DNA of 64,000 nt from Nereocystis luetkeana. Taxonomy: Eukaryota > Sar > Phaeophyceae > Laminariales > Laminariaceae. The notes below the pieces were generated by a model. That model saw nothing but the letters and a program-made list of their open reading frames with translations. It searched no databases and was not told where the DNA came from. The stretch lies in NCBI GenBank assembly GCA_031213475.1, contig JARUPZ010000026.1:512501-576500 (forward strand), given 5' to 3'. Positions 10,901 to 22,900 of this stretch are shown here, piece by piece. The translations under genes and the position numbers were made by a program. Numbering within the stretch: position 1 is the stretch's first letter; every line of letters starts with the position of its first letter.

Positions 10901-13900
10901 AAAAAACAAAGTGTCGTATGTAGCTCCCGACAATAAAAAACAAACAAAACAAACACGTATGAAGCGAGTAAAACTACGAACGAAAAAACAGAGCACGACT
11001 AATGTACCCTCCAAGCAGCAGCAGCAGCAGCAGCAGTTTGTGGAACGAGTATTGTCAAAAGCAGGCATAGATTGACACATATTGTACCTGCTTAAACATA
11101 GTCGGCCTGGAACCTTGCTATACCCTATCTGCCGTCTCCTTCGCGTTATCCTCAACGGCGACTTCGCTGCGACCGTTGCCCCCCCGCCCACCCCACCCCC
11201 TTGAAAACCACCAATATAGCGGATGGGCACTGAATGCTTCGTACGTACCTGGTACTCAACTTCGCCTGATCTTCATGGCAAAGACGAGAATAGGCACATG
11301 CCACTACTACTACTGCTGTCGTGTCGTAAAACAAAAGAAAAGGACGAACAACCCGTCCATTTAGAACTGCACACCTGTCTTGGGGATAATCCACTCACAC
11401 TCCGAGGAGTTTGTCCCCAAAACGGGGCTGCAGTCTTAAAAGGGTTAATAGATATACCAGAAAATAAAAACGTGACTATTATCGAATAAAGAAAACCTTG
11501 CAATGTAACTGGTACCTGACACGACGGAAATATATACCATGGTACAGAAATTAAAGGCAAGAAACGACCAAATCCGGTCGCCCCGGTGGTTCAAGTGGTT
11601 AACCTCGAGTTCTACTTGTTTGAGTCCTGGGTTCGAGCCCCAGGTGGGTCGGACTTTGACTTTATTCGCAAAAATAAAAAAGGATTCAATTGTTGAGAGC
11701 GCCTTGCAGCGTGGGTAGGCAGTATTCGATGCGAGTCGACGAGGGAAGAAAAGCCTGAAATCTTCTCGCGATAAAAATGAAGGCACGTACCGTAGCGGGA
11801 AGGGGGGAGAAAAGAGCCTGCTATGTCACCCCGGATCTGAGTTACGAGTGGGAAGGAGAGAGAGGAGAAGATGTGCGAAGATAATGAATGAGATGAGGAG
11901 AAAAAAAAAAAAAAAAAAAGGAACGGCACCACATTTTCGTGTTTTTTTTATCCCCATTCTGAGGATGTACCTACGTTCGTGGCTGAGAGTAAGGAACAGC
12001 ATGTACAATGGGTTTTGAAAAAATCAGTACTTTCACTTTTACCCCTTTTAGAACCGCAGTCCCGTTCTGGGGACAAACCAGTCAAATTTCAAGTTGTTTT
12101 GTCCCCAAACAGGACTGCGGTTCTAAAGGGGTTAAGCCGTGGTTCTGAGAAACTGGTGCTGGATGCACAGAGAGGTGGAGATGACTTTTAGGACCGCAGT
12201 CCCGTTTTGGAGACAAACTACGTACCTGGTATGTTTTTACTGGTTTGTCCCACCAAAACGGGACTGACTGTGCGGTTCTAAAGGGAAGAGGGTGGATGCC
12301 AAGAACGCACCCACATGATGAGAGATAGTACCAGAATGGTGTATGCGATGCGTACTATTTTCGTACGGTGCCGTTCACAACCTGCTAGGTGACACATCAG
12401 CGGCTGCGCCGAATGCTGAACGAAGCCTAATTGTTTAGTTGGAAGAATATCGAAAAAAACAGAAAACGAAAAATCAGCTTTTCATTCATATGGTCGAGAG
12501 CATTCCATGGAAAGGGGAATTTTCATCTCTGTTCCAGGTTTTTTCAGCCAAGTACCAACGAACCTCCGTCAAGGGGTAGCTGCAGTGTCGCGGTCGTATT
12601 GTGGAACCAGGATGACGAACAACTCTATCGGGGTACCAACAGCAGCCTATCGGGGTACCAACAGCAGCCTATCGGGGTACCAACAGCAGTTACTTAGTAG
12701 TCGTACTTAGTATTAATAGTGTGTTTGTGTTATTTCAAGTTAGTTAGTGTAGCATACAGGAATGTCGACGGGTAGAAAGAACGGTTTAATGTGAAGAACA
12801 CACACACACAGGAATCAAATAGATTCCGATCCTATACATTGCCGAAATAACGATTGCCGATGAAAATTCCGATATTTATCTGATCGGATCGGGTCGCACA
12901 ACATGCCGATCCCGATACGATAAACGATATGCGTGGCGGAAAAGAACTGCTTCGTGGGTTTCAGCGGTATCATACGCGAGTGCTTACTGCTGCTGTAGCA
13001 ACCTATCAAGGAGCGGCGTTGAGGTATTTATACGGGGGCTCATCGTAAATAGGGCCTACGGTACACCAAAAAACTATTTTTGCTGACATGATTCAGTCAT
13101 GCTTCCTACGTGTGGTCCCCCGGCATGAGTGCAAGGTGGTAGAAAGGATTGAGCTATTAATAGATGATGGCGATATGGTTTGTTTTAGATCCTTCGTTGC
13201 GCAACGCTCAATACATACCTGGTATAGATGTTCTTCTGTCCACAGATAGAATCTGGTGACGGTCCAGAGCAACAGCAGTCGGGAGGAAATATGTGCATTC
13301 ATCAATCAATGTTGTCAATGGTCGGTCATAGCTACATACGCCGGGAACGCGCGCTAACTATTACGGGGGACCATAGTTAACCCCTTTAGAACCGCAGTCC
13401 CGTTTGGGGACAAAACTACTTGAAATTTGACTGGTTTGTCCCCACATATGGGACTGCGGTTCTAAAAGGGTTAACAGGACCTATGGCATATATAAAAACC
13501 TATGTTTAACCATTTTTACCAACAATATTTGGTCCTGTTAACTATGGCCCCCCGTAATACCCTTTCTTCACCCCCTTCCGTACCTTGACACTGCGCCGCA
13601 CCCACGTCCCAGGAGGATGTCTATCCCAAAGGCCCCTCCGTCATGTTTTTCAAGATGTTCCTCGACGAGAGCGTCCACGCCAGCCTGTCCGAGTATGACG
13701 CCCTCGCCATCATCGAGTGGGACGTCCTCGTGGCCAGCGACCGTTCTTTCGAGGAGCTCCACCACGCCGCCTTCCGTGGCAACGAGGATTTTTGGGTGAA
13801 GGGCAGCAACCTCGGGGGCACGAACTTCCACTCAACGGCGCAGGTATCGGACATGTGGAAGGTGCTCGGCCACATCAACGGCAACGCCATCTACAACAAC

Positions 13901-16900
13901 AACGACCCCGACTTCGTGGAGTACGTGGACTACACCCGCACTCGCTGGGGGTACACCTACCCGTACGACGTGGCGCTTTGGCTGACCATCTCCGACTTTC
14001 CGTACAGCTGGCCTCTGTGGCAGCGGTACTCCAGCAAGTTCGTCACCACCAACCTCGTGAGTAACCGTAATATTTGGGTAGGGTGTTCGGCTAGCTGATT
14101 AATAAGTCGCCGACTACTAATGGTTACGTACTGCCCCGGAAGTTGGCGAGGTATTTTATTTAGATACTGCAGTTGCGCTCTATAAAGTGTTCGATTCGGC
14201 ATGTTTGAATGTGACGTGTATATTGCAGCTAGGGCATACTACCCAGTACAAAACACCGATTTAGTGTTGCTAATAGTCGGCTCGCTTCCTTTCTTCGCCG
14301 GATCAAAGTTATCAAAAGAAAACCTATCAATACACGTGAAGAGTCATGCCTTCGTCATGCCTTCACAGCAGTATAGGATCGTCATTTCCTCTATTTCATA
14401 GTCGGAGGTAGGTGGGTAGTCCTATACGGTACAGATATCATAGGAGCCCCGACCCCGCCTGGGGCCTGGACTGCAGTGCGTCCAATGTGGATTAACGGCA
14501 CGGGCGGGGGCGGGGGGGGTATCGAGCCTTGTTTCCTGAGCTGCATAAACGACGGAGTATGAATTCTGGCGAACAACATATTGTACGCTATAGAAAGCAA
14601 CATACCTGGGAAATAGGTATGCTATCAGTTGCTGGTTTTGGGAAGCTCAACAGGCAGGAAACCATCGCCTCCCAAGGCAATAGAATGCAGCCCTTACTTA
14701 GCGTGGGATGAGCCTCAATCGGGTCGTCGAGCCACCACAGGTAAAGGTATTTATTTTGAGACGTTACTACTACTACCGACTACGAACTGTACAAAACTCA
14801 CTTCATAGCTTGAGTATTAATAGTTGAATTGTCTACGGGTCGTACGTTGTTGGGGTTATTTCACGCCGAAGCTTCCCGGGGGGGGCACGACATCGATACG
14901 TACCACTGCCGTAGATATTGAGGGCTTGCTCATAATATGTGTTTTTTTTGTTGACGACCTGCTGCTGTGCATAAACTGGTTTTGTTTTGTGTTGGACGGC
15001 CGCAAACTGCTGCTTGCTTCCAACCCCACCGGGCTGCTTGAGATTGAAATTCAAAAGAATGCGCGATACAAAAGGAATACTGCCTGACAGCGGCTTCGTG
15101 CGAGCTTCGTACAACCACTGGACCACGGGGCTATCGTTTGTGTGGCATGCCTGACCACGACCCACGATCGACAAACCCGAAGATTGTCGATTCGATGGAT
15201 GTTTAGGAGTGCTTATCATGTCAGTCGCGTGACTACGAAATATACCCGTAAGTGAAACTCAAGAGGTTGTCGTTGACCGGACCGCCGTGGGTACACGACC
15301 AATGACAAGGTTCTCGGAGAGCCTGCCAGTATAAGCTGACCAGCAATTTCCGTTGTTCATGTCGTTAAATATTCCTACTGTATGTATGAACAGAAATATC
15401 CTGCATCCCGCCGCAACATAAAAGTGCCGCTCATACAAGTCTACATCTGTATACTATCAGGTACAACATGTTTATAGACGGCATTGTACAACTATTAATC
15501 AAAGGGCATGCTCGTACTGTGCCCACGGAAATGGGAGTACTGTAGAGGTGTTGTTGTAGGTATTTAACTGTCCTGGACTTCGCCGCAAAATTTATGCTGC
15601 GCTCTCCCATTTCGCCATCTATCTGTAAAGTATTAGGTATAATGCTATTAACCAGGAAACCCCGCCCGTGTTGTGCCTGCGAATATGGAGATACTAGTGT
15701 GGACACGGAGGATCTTGAACGCCCCCTCCATCACCAGGTTTCTGGGTGACTCTAATCTCTGCGAGATTGATTAGAATACAAATCGGCAGCGCTACTTGGG
15801 CACGCTGTGTGTGTGCACGTTCGGCTGGCTTGTGCACGTCAGAGAGCGGGTGCGCACCAGGAGAGTTTTACCACACCAGACTGTGATTCCCTTCAGATCG
15901 GTTTGCCCGCGCTTGGTCAACAGGGCCCTACACCTCGAGTGTAGGGTGATGAGTGATCGAAATTGGTCGGGCGTTGAGATTTGCAAGATGAACCAAACCG
16001 AAACCCCTAACTGGATGTCGGGCCTGACGTCATAGGGCGTTTCATAGAGGAAGTGTCTATGTACCACTGCAAACGGCAAAACGCGTAACAACAGGCTTGT
16101 CTTTCGCCCTCCTGCTGTCCCTGCCCTTTCAAAAACCCTTGCCCCAGATTTCCTACGTCGGTACCGAGCACGTCGACCACAGCACTGTGTCGGACGCGGT
16201 TGCGGGCCAGACGCTGTTCGTCCATGGCAGCAGAGTCGACGAAGGCAACTTGGCCTCCCTCAAAGCCACCAAACATGAACGGAAGCAGACTCGCGCATCA
16301 GTACGCCGCCTCTCCGACGACATTGAAACGCCCCCGCCGGCATGCAACGCCGCTTGCGGCAGTGAAACTATCTCCGGCCTACCCGTGGGCACCTCCACCG
16401 TGTGCGACGACACCTGCGCCGGAAAGTTCACCCGTTTCGGCGGCTTCCTGTGCGGGGCTGGCGACTCAGACAGGTTTGGATCCATGTGCCGTCTCTGCTT
16501 CGTCGATGTCGAGGAAGCCCGTCGCCAGGAGCAGTCGTTGGCGCTGACGAGGTCGGACATCGAAGGCGGAGAGGAGGCGTCGCGCATCATCATGTGTGAT
16601 ACCATGAGGCCACCCGAGGCCGCCGGGTGCAGCGACAAGTGCGGCCGCAAGAGAGACACGGTGAGCGAGTATATATTAAGGGCGTGTCCGATGAAATGTG
16701 TGGACTCACCGGGCCGAATTGTCACCAGTGGAGAGGAAAGGTAGTTACAGTAAGTTGCCAGACGGTCCAAAATTAGCACAAGGTATTTACATCAAAAACC
16801 AACATTGAGAGAGGTTTGACGATCGCTGTGATCCAGTAAGAATGGAGTTGCACACCCCGTCCTCTGAACGCAAAACCAGAAGTCCTTGACCAGTCTACAC

Positions 16901-19900
16901 CTTGTGTATGAAACAACCGAAGAACAGTGACGCAAAATATTAAACAACCACGAAACCAATACTCAGCAAACCCCCCATGTACTGAAACTATAATCTACTC
17001 CAGGTACATGGAACGGATGAAAGGAACATATCGCGATAAAAACAAATAGCACGGTAATCAACATGAGCATTACGCGTCAAGTTCGACCCTCAAATAATAC
17101 CAACCGTACCGCTGATATGATAGGTCTGTGACGAAGCTTGCGGCACCGGGCGTCACGGCGACTACAACTGCAGCTGGAGGAACCACGGGCCTAAATGTCG
17201 TTTCTGCTTCAATGACCTTGAGGCTGCCTTGATGGCGGACGAGGTTGCCAAGCGCAGGGGTGGGCGCGTCATCATGTGCTCAACGTAAGAAGGCCACCCT
17301 TACATACTACCGGGGACGTCGGTTGTTTGGAGGCACACCATTGTTTTGGCCGGGTAACAGACATGTCCCGTGCTAGTTTAAACCTCCCATCAATCCAAGG
17401 AACCCCCGACGGCTCGGCAGATGGTGCTCGTGCCCACTAAAGTCATTTTGGTCTGTTTAATTATTGCCGAGTGCGCATTCTCGCATCAAAAATGATTGAA
17501 ATCGCGAAAGCTTGAGTTAGCAGCATTCGATCAACTCAAACGCACAGTGGGAATATACTGAAACTGAAAACGTGCACGCGAAAGAATGAAGCCACGTACC
17601 GGGGGGGGAGAGGGAACAACATCTGTGACCAGTGCTTCTCCAGAAAATTAAAAATAATATTCTTGATATAAACAAAAATAAAACGGGCAAAACAAAGTCT
17701 GCCGTCGGGGTTCCACGTCTTGTGCCTGATATGGGATAGCACTTATAAATGCGGTACTGGTACGTATCAGTAAGCGTTTACAAATGTAAAACAAAACAGG
17801 TATTCGTGCTATCCGGATATAACATCAGACACCTGAGACATTCATTTGTCACTATCGATCTCCCACACGTCACCTAACATGTTTGAATCTTTCTTGCACC
17901 TTTACATCCGACGGTCTCCTCCTCCCAAAGGTTTGAGCCTCCGCAAGCCAAAACGCTCAAGGCAGATCTGGTCCACATAGCGTCACGGCCAGGAGAGGGA
18001 CTAGAGCCTGCGGTGGTAAACGTGGGGTCACTGGCAAGAACGTCCCCATCCCGCATGCTTCAGACAAACTTGTGAGCAACTTAAACTAAGCCGACGATTT
18101 CATACATTTGGGGGCGCTACCACCACCCTAAAGCTTGGCGTTATACGGATACCTCAAAATCTTGCTTCTTGGTTAAAACACAACGTTGTCTGGAGTCCGT
18201 ATTAAATATATCGCGGTCGCCCTCCCTGATGTATCTGAGCCTCACATCGTGTCGTTGTGCTGCCCTCAACAGCTGTGATGAGGAGTGCCCCTACACAAAC
18301 AGCAACGGCTTCAGGGGCCGAGTGTGCGACCCTTCGTGCGCCGACGGAGTCCCGTTCGGCACGAACGGTTGTGGTGCCAGGGAAGGGCGGCATGGAGACC
18401 TCTGCCGTGCATGCTACATCGACGTGCAGAGAGCACAGAACAACGACGGGCCCGACAACCGCGCAATCATGTACGTCGAACAAGGTACTGTAGCAAGAAC
18501 GTATGCCCGAGAAGCAGATTTCCTACGGTATTCGAGTATGCAACTTTTGGTTCGCCTGTTTACTCATGAAGACGTTGAGCAAACACATTCCATACCGGCG
18601 ATCGAAACGTCAAAAGCTGCGTGGTGTTTTGATGGCATGTCTGAGACAATCTCATAGCTCCTTGCTGCTCATGTGGAAACTAGCTAAACGCCTGAACTAT
18701 GCTTCAATTCTGCATGTAGGTGTGACACGTTGCTGCCAGTCTCGGATGAGCCCTTCGATCCGGCCAACAGCTGTGATGAAGCGGAGTGCCCCTACACCAA
18801 CAGCGTCGGATTCAGGGGGCGAGTATGCGACCCTTCGTGCGCCGACGGGATCCCGTTTGGCACCTATGGTTGCGGTACCAGGCAAGGGCGGCACGGAGGG
18901 AACTGCCGTCTTTGTTTCAACGACGAAAACAGAGCGCGCAACAACGACAGCCCTCAAAATCGGGCGATCATGTAAGTAAAACAAAAAACTGCAGCATAGC
19001 CAGCGACATCTCCTGCGCTGCTGCGGTAGTAGCACGCGTGCTGTAGGTCGATATATCTTGGCATTGTGTCATTTGTAAGGTCAAGTATATGGCTCAGAAC
19101 TTCCCATGCCATAGATCGGGTGTTCAATTCTGCGAGATACGTTTGATGGCAGGTTCTTACTACCCCAATAGCTTCTTGATTCCCACTCGCTTCCTAGCTG
19201 AAAGCTTCAACTCTTGCTTTTGTCCCGCCAAGGTGTGATACGTTGATGCCCGTCCCGGATGAGACCGTCGACCCGGCCGGAACCTGTGATGAGGAGGAGT
19301 GCCCCTACACTAACAGCATCGGATTCAGGGGGCGAGTGTGCGACCCTTCGTGCGCTAGCGGGATACCGTTCGGCACGAACGGTTGTGGTACCAGGGACGG
19401 GCGGCACGGATCAAACTGCCGTCTTTGCTACAATGACGCGGATAGGGCGCTGCGAAACGATGATCCTGACGATCGCGCGATCATGTAAGTCAGGGAACGC
19501 ACTGTAGCATATCCAGTCTCTGGCTTGCATGTAACTTCCTGTGCTACTGCTGTATGTAGTACACACGTCTTAGCTCGTCACTTCTGTCAGTGTGTCATAG
19601 GGGAGTGAGGGCATCGAGAAACTTCATTCAAAGTCAGCGAATCGGAAGTTCAAAGCTGTGTGGTGCTGTGATGACGAGCTGCAACGGTGCCATAGCTCTT
19701 TGCTTCCAATGTGTTTCATACTGTAGCTAAGCGCTTCAACAAATATATGTGACTCCTACCAAGGTGTGACACATTGATGCCCGTCCCGGATGAGCCTGTC
19801 GAGCCGGAAGAGCCTGTGGAAAGCTGTGATGAGGAGGAGTGCCCCTACACCAACAGCATTGGTTTCAGGGGGCGAGTGTGCGACCCTTCGTGCGCCGATG

Positions 19901-22900
19901 GGATCCCGTTCGGTACGAACGGTTGTGGTACCAGGGACGGGCGGCACGGACCAAACTGCCGCCTTTGCTACAACGACGATGCCAGGGCCCGGAGCAATGA
20001 TGACCCCAACGATCGAGCGATAATGTAAGTCAGGAAACGCACTGTAGCATACCCAGTCTCTGGCTTGCATGCAGCTTCCTGTGCTACTGCTGTATGTAGT
20101 AAACACGTCTTAGCTCGTCACTTCTGTCAGTGTGTCATAAGGGAGTGAGGGCGTCGAGAAACTTCATTCAAAGTCAGCGAATCGGAAGTTCAAAGCTGCG
20201 TGGTGCTGTGATGACGAGCTGTAACTGTGCCATAGCTATTTCTTCCAACGTGTTTCATACTGTAGCTAAGCGCTTCAACAAATATATGTGATTCCTACCA
20301 AGGTGTGACACGTTGATGCCCGTCCCGGATGAGCCTGTCGAGCCGGAAGAGCCTGTGGAAAGCTGTGATGAGGAGGAGTGCCCCTACACCAACAGCATCG
20401 GTTTCAGGGGGCGAGTGTGCGACCCTTCGTGCGCCGACGGGATCCCGTTCGGTACGAACGGTTGTGGTACCAGGGACGGGCGGCACGGACCAAACTGCCG
20501 CCTTTGCTACAACGACGATGCCAGGGCCCGGAGCAATGATGACCCCAACGATCGAGCGATAATGTATGTCAAGTATTGCGCTTCTGTAGCGTATAGTATT
20601 TGCCTTACATGCCATTTTCTGTGCTACTGCTGTATGCTGTACGCATGGTCGGGCTCGTCTGCTGTATCATTGTTTCATTTCGGACTGATGGCGTCTGGCA
20701 AGCTGTACTTCATCTCAGCGAGCGAACTTATAATTTGCGTGCTGTGTGGATGACATCCTGTGACTATCCCATAGAGTCTTCGTCCCCATGTGCTACCTAG
20801 CTAAACGCTTTCACTATGCCTGTCTTCTGCTAAGGTGTGACACGTTGATGCCCGTCTCGGACGAGCCCGTCGACACGGCCGGAACCTGTGATGAGGAGGA
20901 GTGCCCCTACACCAACAGTATCGGGTTCAGGGGGCGAGTGTGCGACCCTTCGTGCGCTACGGGGATCCCGTTTGGGACGAACGGTTGTAATACCAGGGAA
21001 GGCCGGCACGGATCAAACTGCCGTCTTTGCTACAACGACGTGGACAGAGCGCTGGCCAACGACGACCCCGATGATCGCGCGATTATGTAAGTCTAGTAAG
21101 CTTTGCGTGCACTTAGGGAGTTGAGGCGATACCATTTCTTGCTCCGGTAGTACGTGCACTCTGGTTCGCCTTCTGGTGCAATGTGTAGATGGAGAATGGA
21201 AAACGTAAGCCGAAAACCTGTATGTACCAGGCATCAGACGTAAAACGTAGGAAACCGTTTTCATTCAACTAACCTCTCGTGTCTCCTTCCTTGTAGCGTG
21301 TTGGCTTGCTAACTGTCCCTTCTATGCTCCGCTCCTTCAAAGGTGCGCAACGATGGAGCCCGTCAACACAACGCCCTACGGAGAAGATTCCCGCCGACTC
21401 GGAGCAGTGCCGGGGGGCAGCGCTCCGTTAATTGCCAAGATGCTCAAAGCCTGGAAGAAGAGCCCCGACGTCGTTGGAGGCGTGAATGAGCAGTCGGCTA
21501 TAGAGGAGACGGCCACCACTTCGGTCGTGCAAGTAGAGTCACTGACAAGCTCGCCACCACCCCGCAAGCTTCAGGCCAACTTGTGAGTAATGTAAACATC
21601 TTGTAGATGATGACTCCACACGCTTGGGCGAGGTACCGGGATCCAAACTCTCAACATGATTTATACGCCTCAACGTCTTGGTCCTTGCTCAAGACGCAGA
21701 GGCGTTATCTGGAGTCCGTATTAAATATATCGCGGTCGCCCTCCCTGATGTATCTGAGCCTCACATCGTGTCGTTGTGCTGCCCTCAACAGCTGTGATGA
21801 GGAGTGCCCCTACACAAACAGCAACGGCTTCAGGGGCCGAGTGTGCGACCCTTCGTGCGCCGACGGAGTCCCGTTCGGCACGAACGGTTGTGGTGCCAGG
21901 GAAGGGCGGCATGGAGACCTCTGCCGTGCATGCTACATCGACGTGCAGAGAGCACAGAACAACGACGGGCCCGACAACCGCGCAATCATGTACGTCGAAC
22001 AAGGTACTGTAGCAAGAACGTATGCCCGAGAAGCAGATTTCCTACGGTATTCGAGTATGCAACCTTTAGTTTGCGTGTTTACTCATGAAGACGTTGAGCA
22101 AACACATTCCATACCGGCGATCGAAACGTCAAAAGCTGCGTGGTGTTTTGATGGCATGTCTGAGACAATCTCATAGCTCCTTGCTGCTCATGTGGAAACT
22201 AGCTAAACGCCTGAACTATGCTTCAATTCTGCATGTAGGTGTGACACGTTGCTGCCAGTCTCGGATGAGCCCTTCGATCCGGCCAACAGCTGTGATGAAG
22301 CGGAGTGCCCCTACACCAACAGCGTCGGATTCAGGGGGCGAGTATGCGACCCTTCGTGCGCCGACGGGATCCCGTTCGGCACCTATGGTTGCGGTACCAG
22401 GCAAGGGCGGCACGGAGGGAACTGCCGTCTTTGCTTCAACGACGAAAACAGAGCGCGCAACAACGACAGCCCTCAAAATCGGGCGATCATGTAAGTAAAA
22501 CAAAAAACTGCAGCATAGCCAGCGACATCTCCTGCGCTACTGCGGTAGTAGCACGCGTGCTGTAGGTCGATATATCTTATCGTTGTGTCATTTGTAAGGT
22601 CAAGTATATGGCTCAGAACTTCCCATGCCATAGATCGGGTGTTCAATTCTGCGAGATACGTTTGATGGCAGGTTCTTACTACCCCAATAGCTTCTTGATT
22701 CCCACTCGCTTCCTAGCTGAAAGCTTCAACACTTGCTTTTGTCCCGCCAAGGTGTGACACGTTGATGCCCGTCCCGGATGAGACCGTCGACCCGGCCGGA
22801 ACCTGTGATGAGGAGGAGTGCCCCTACACTAACAGCATCGGATTCAGGGGGCGAGTGTGCGACCCTTCGTGCGCTAGCGGGATACCGTTCGGCACGAACG

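Larger units (their letters stand above)
4986..13612 (+). other. Gene 1 intron 1, 8.6 kb, packed with repeats
   Basis: The intron is far longer than the other introns of this gene (about 200 bp to 2.1 kb). It holds six or more R5 copies, five TTAA MITEs, part of a TA-target MITE, one SINE and eight exact TACCWGGTA palindromes. No exon-like reading frame with C-rich third positions is visible in it. Confidence 0.7.

Noticed and set aside
11581-11660. A tRNA gene at the A and B boxes
   Set aside because: No acceptor stem or cloverleaf closes, and the unit recurs with a body and poly-A tail, which fits a SINE.
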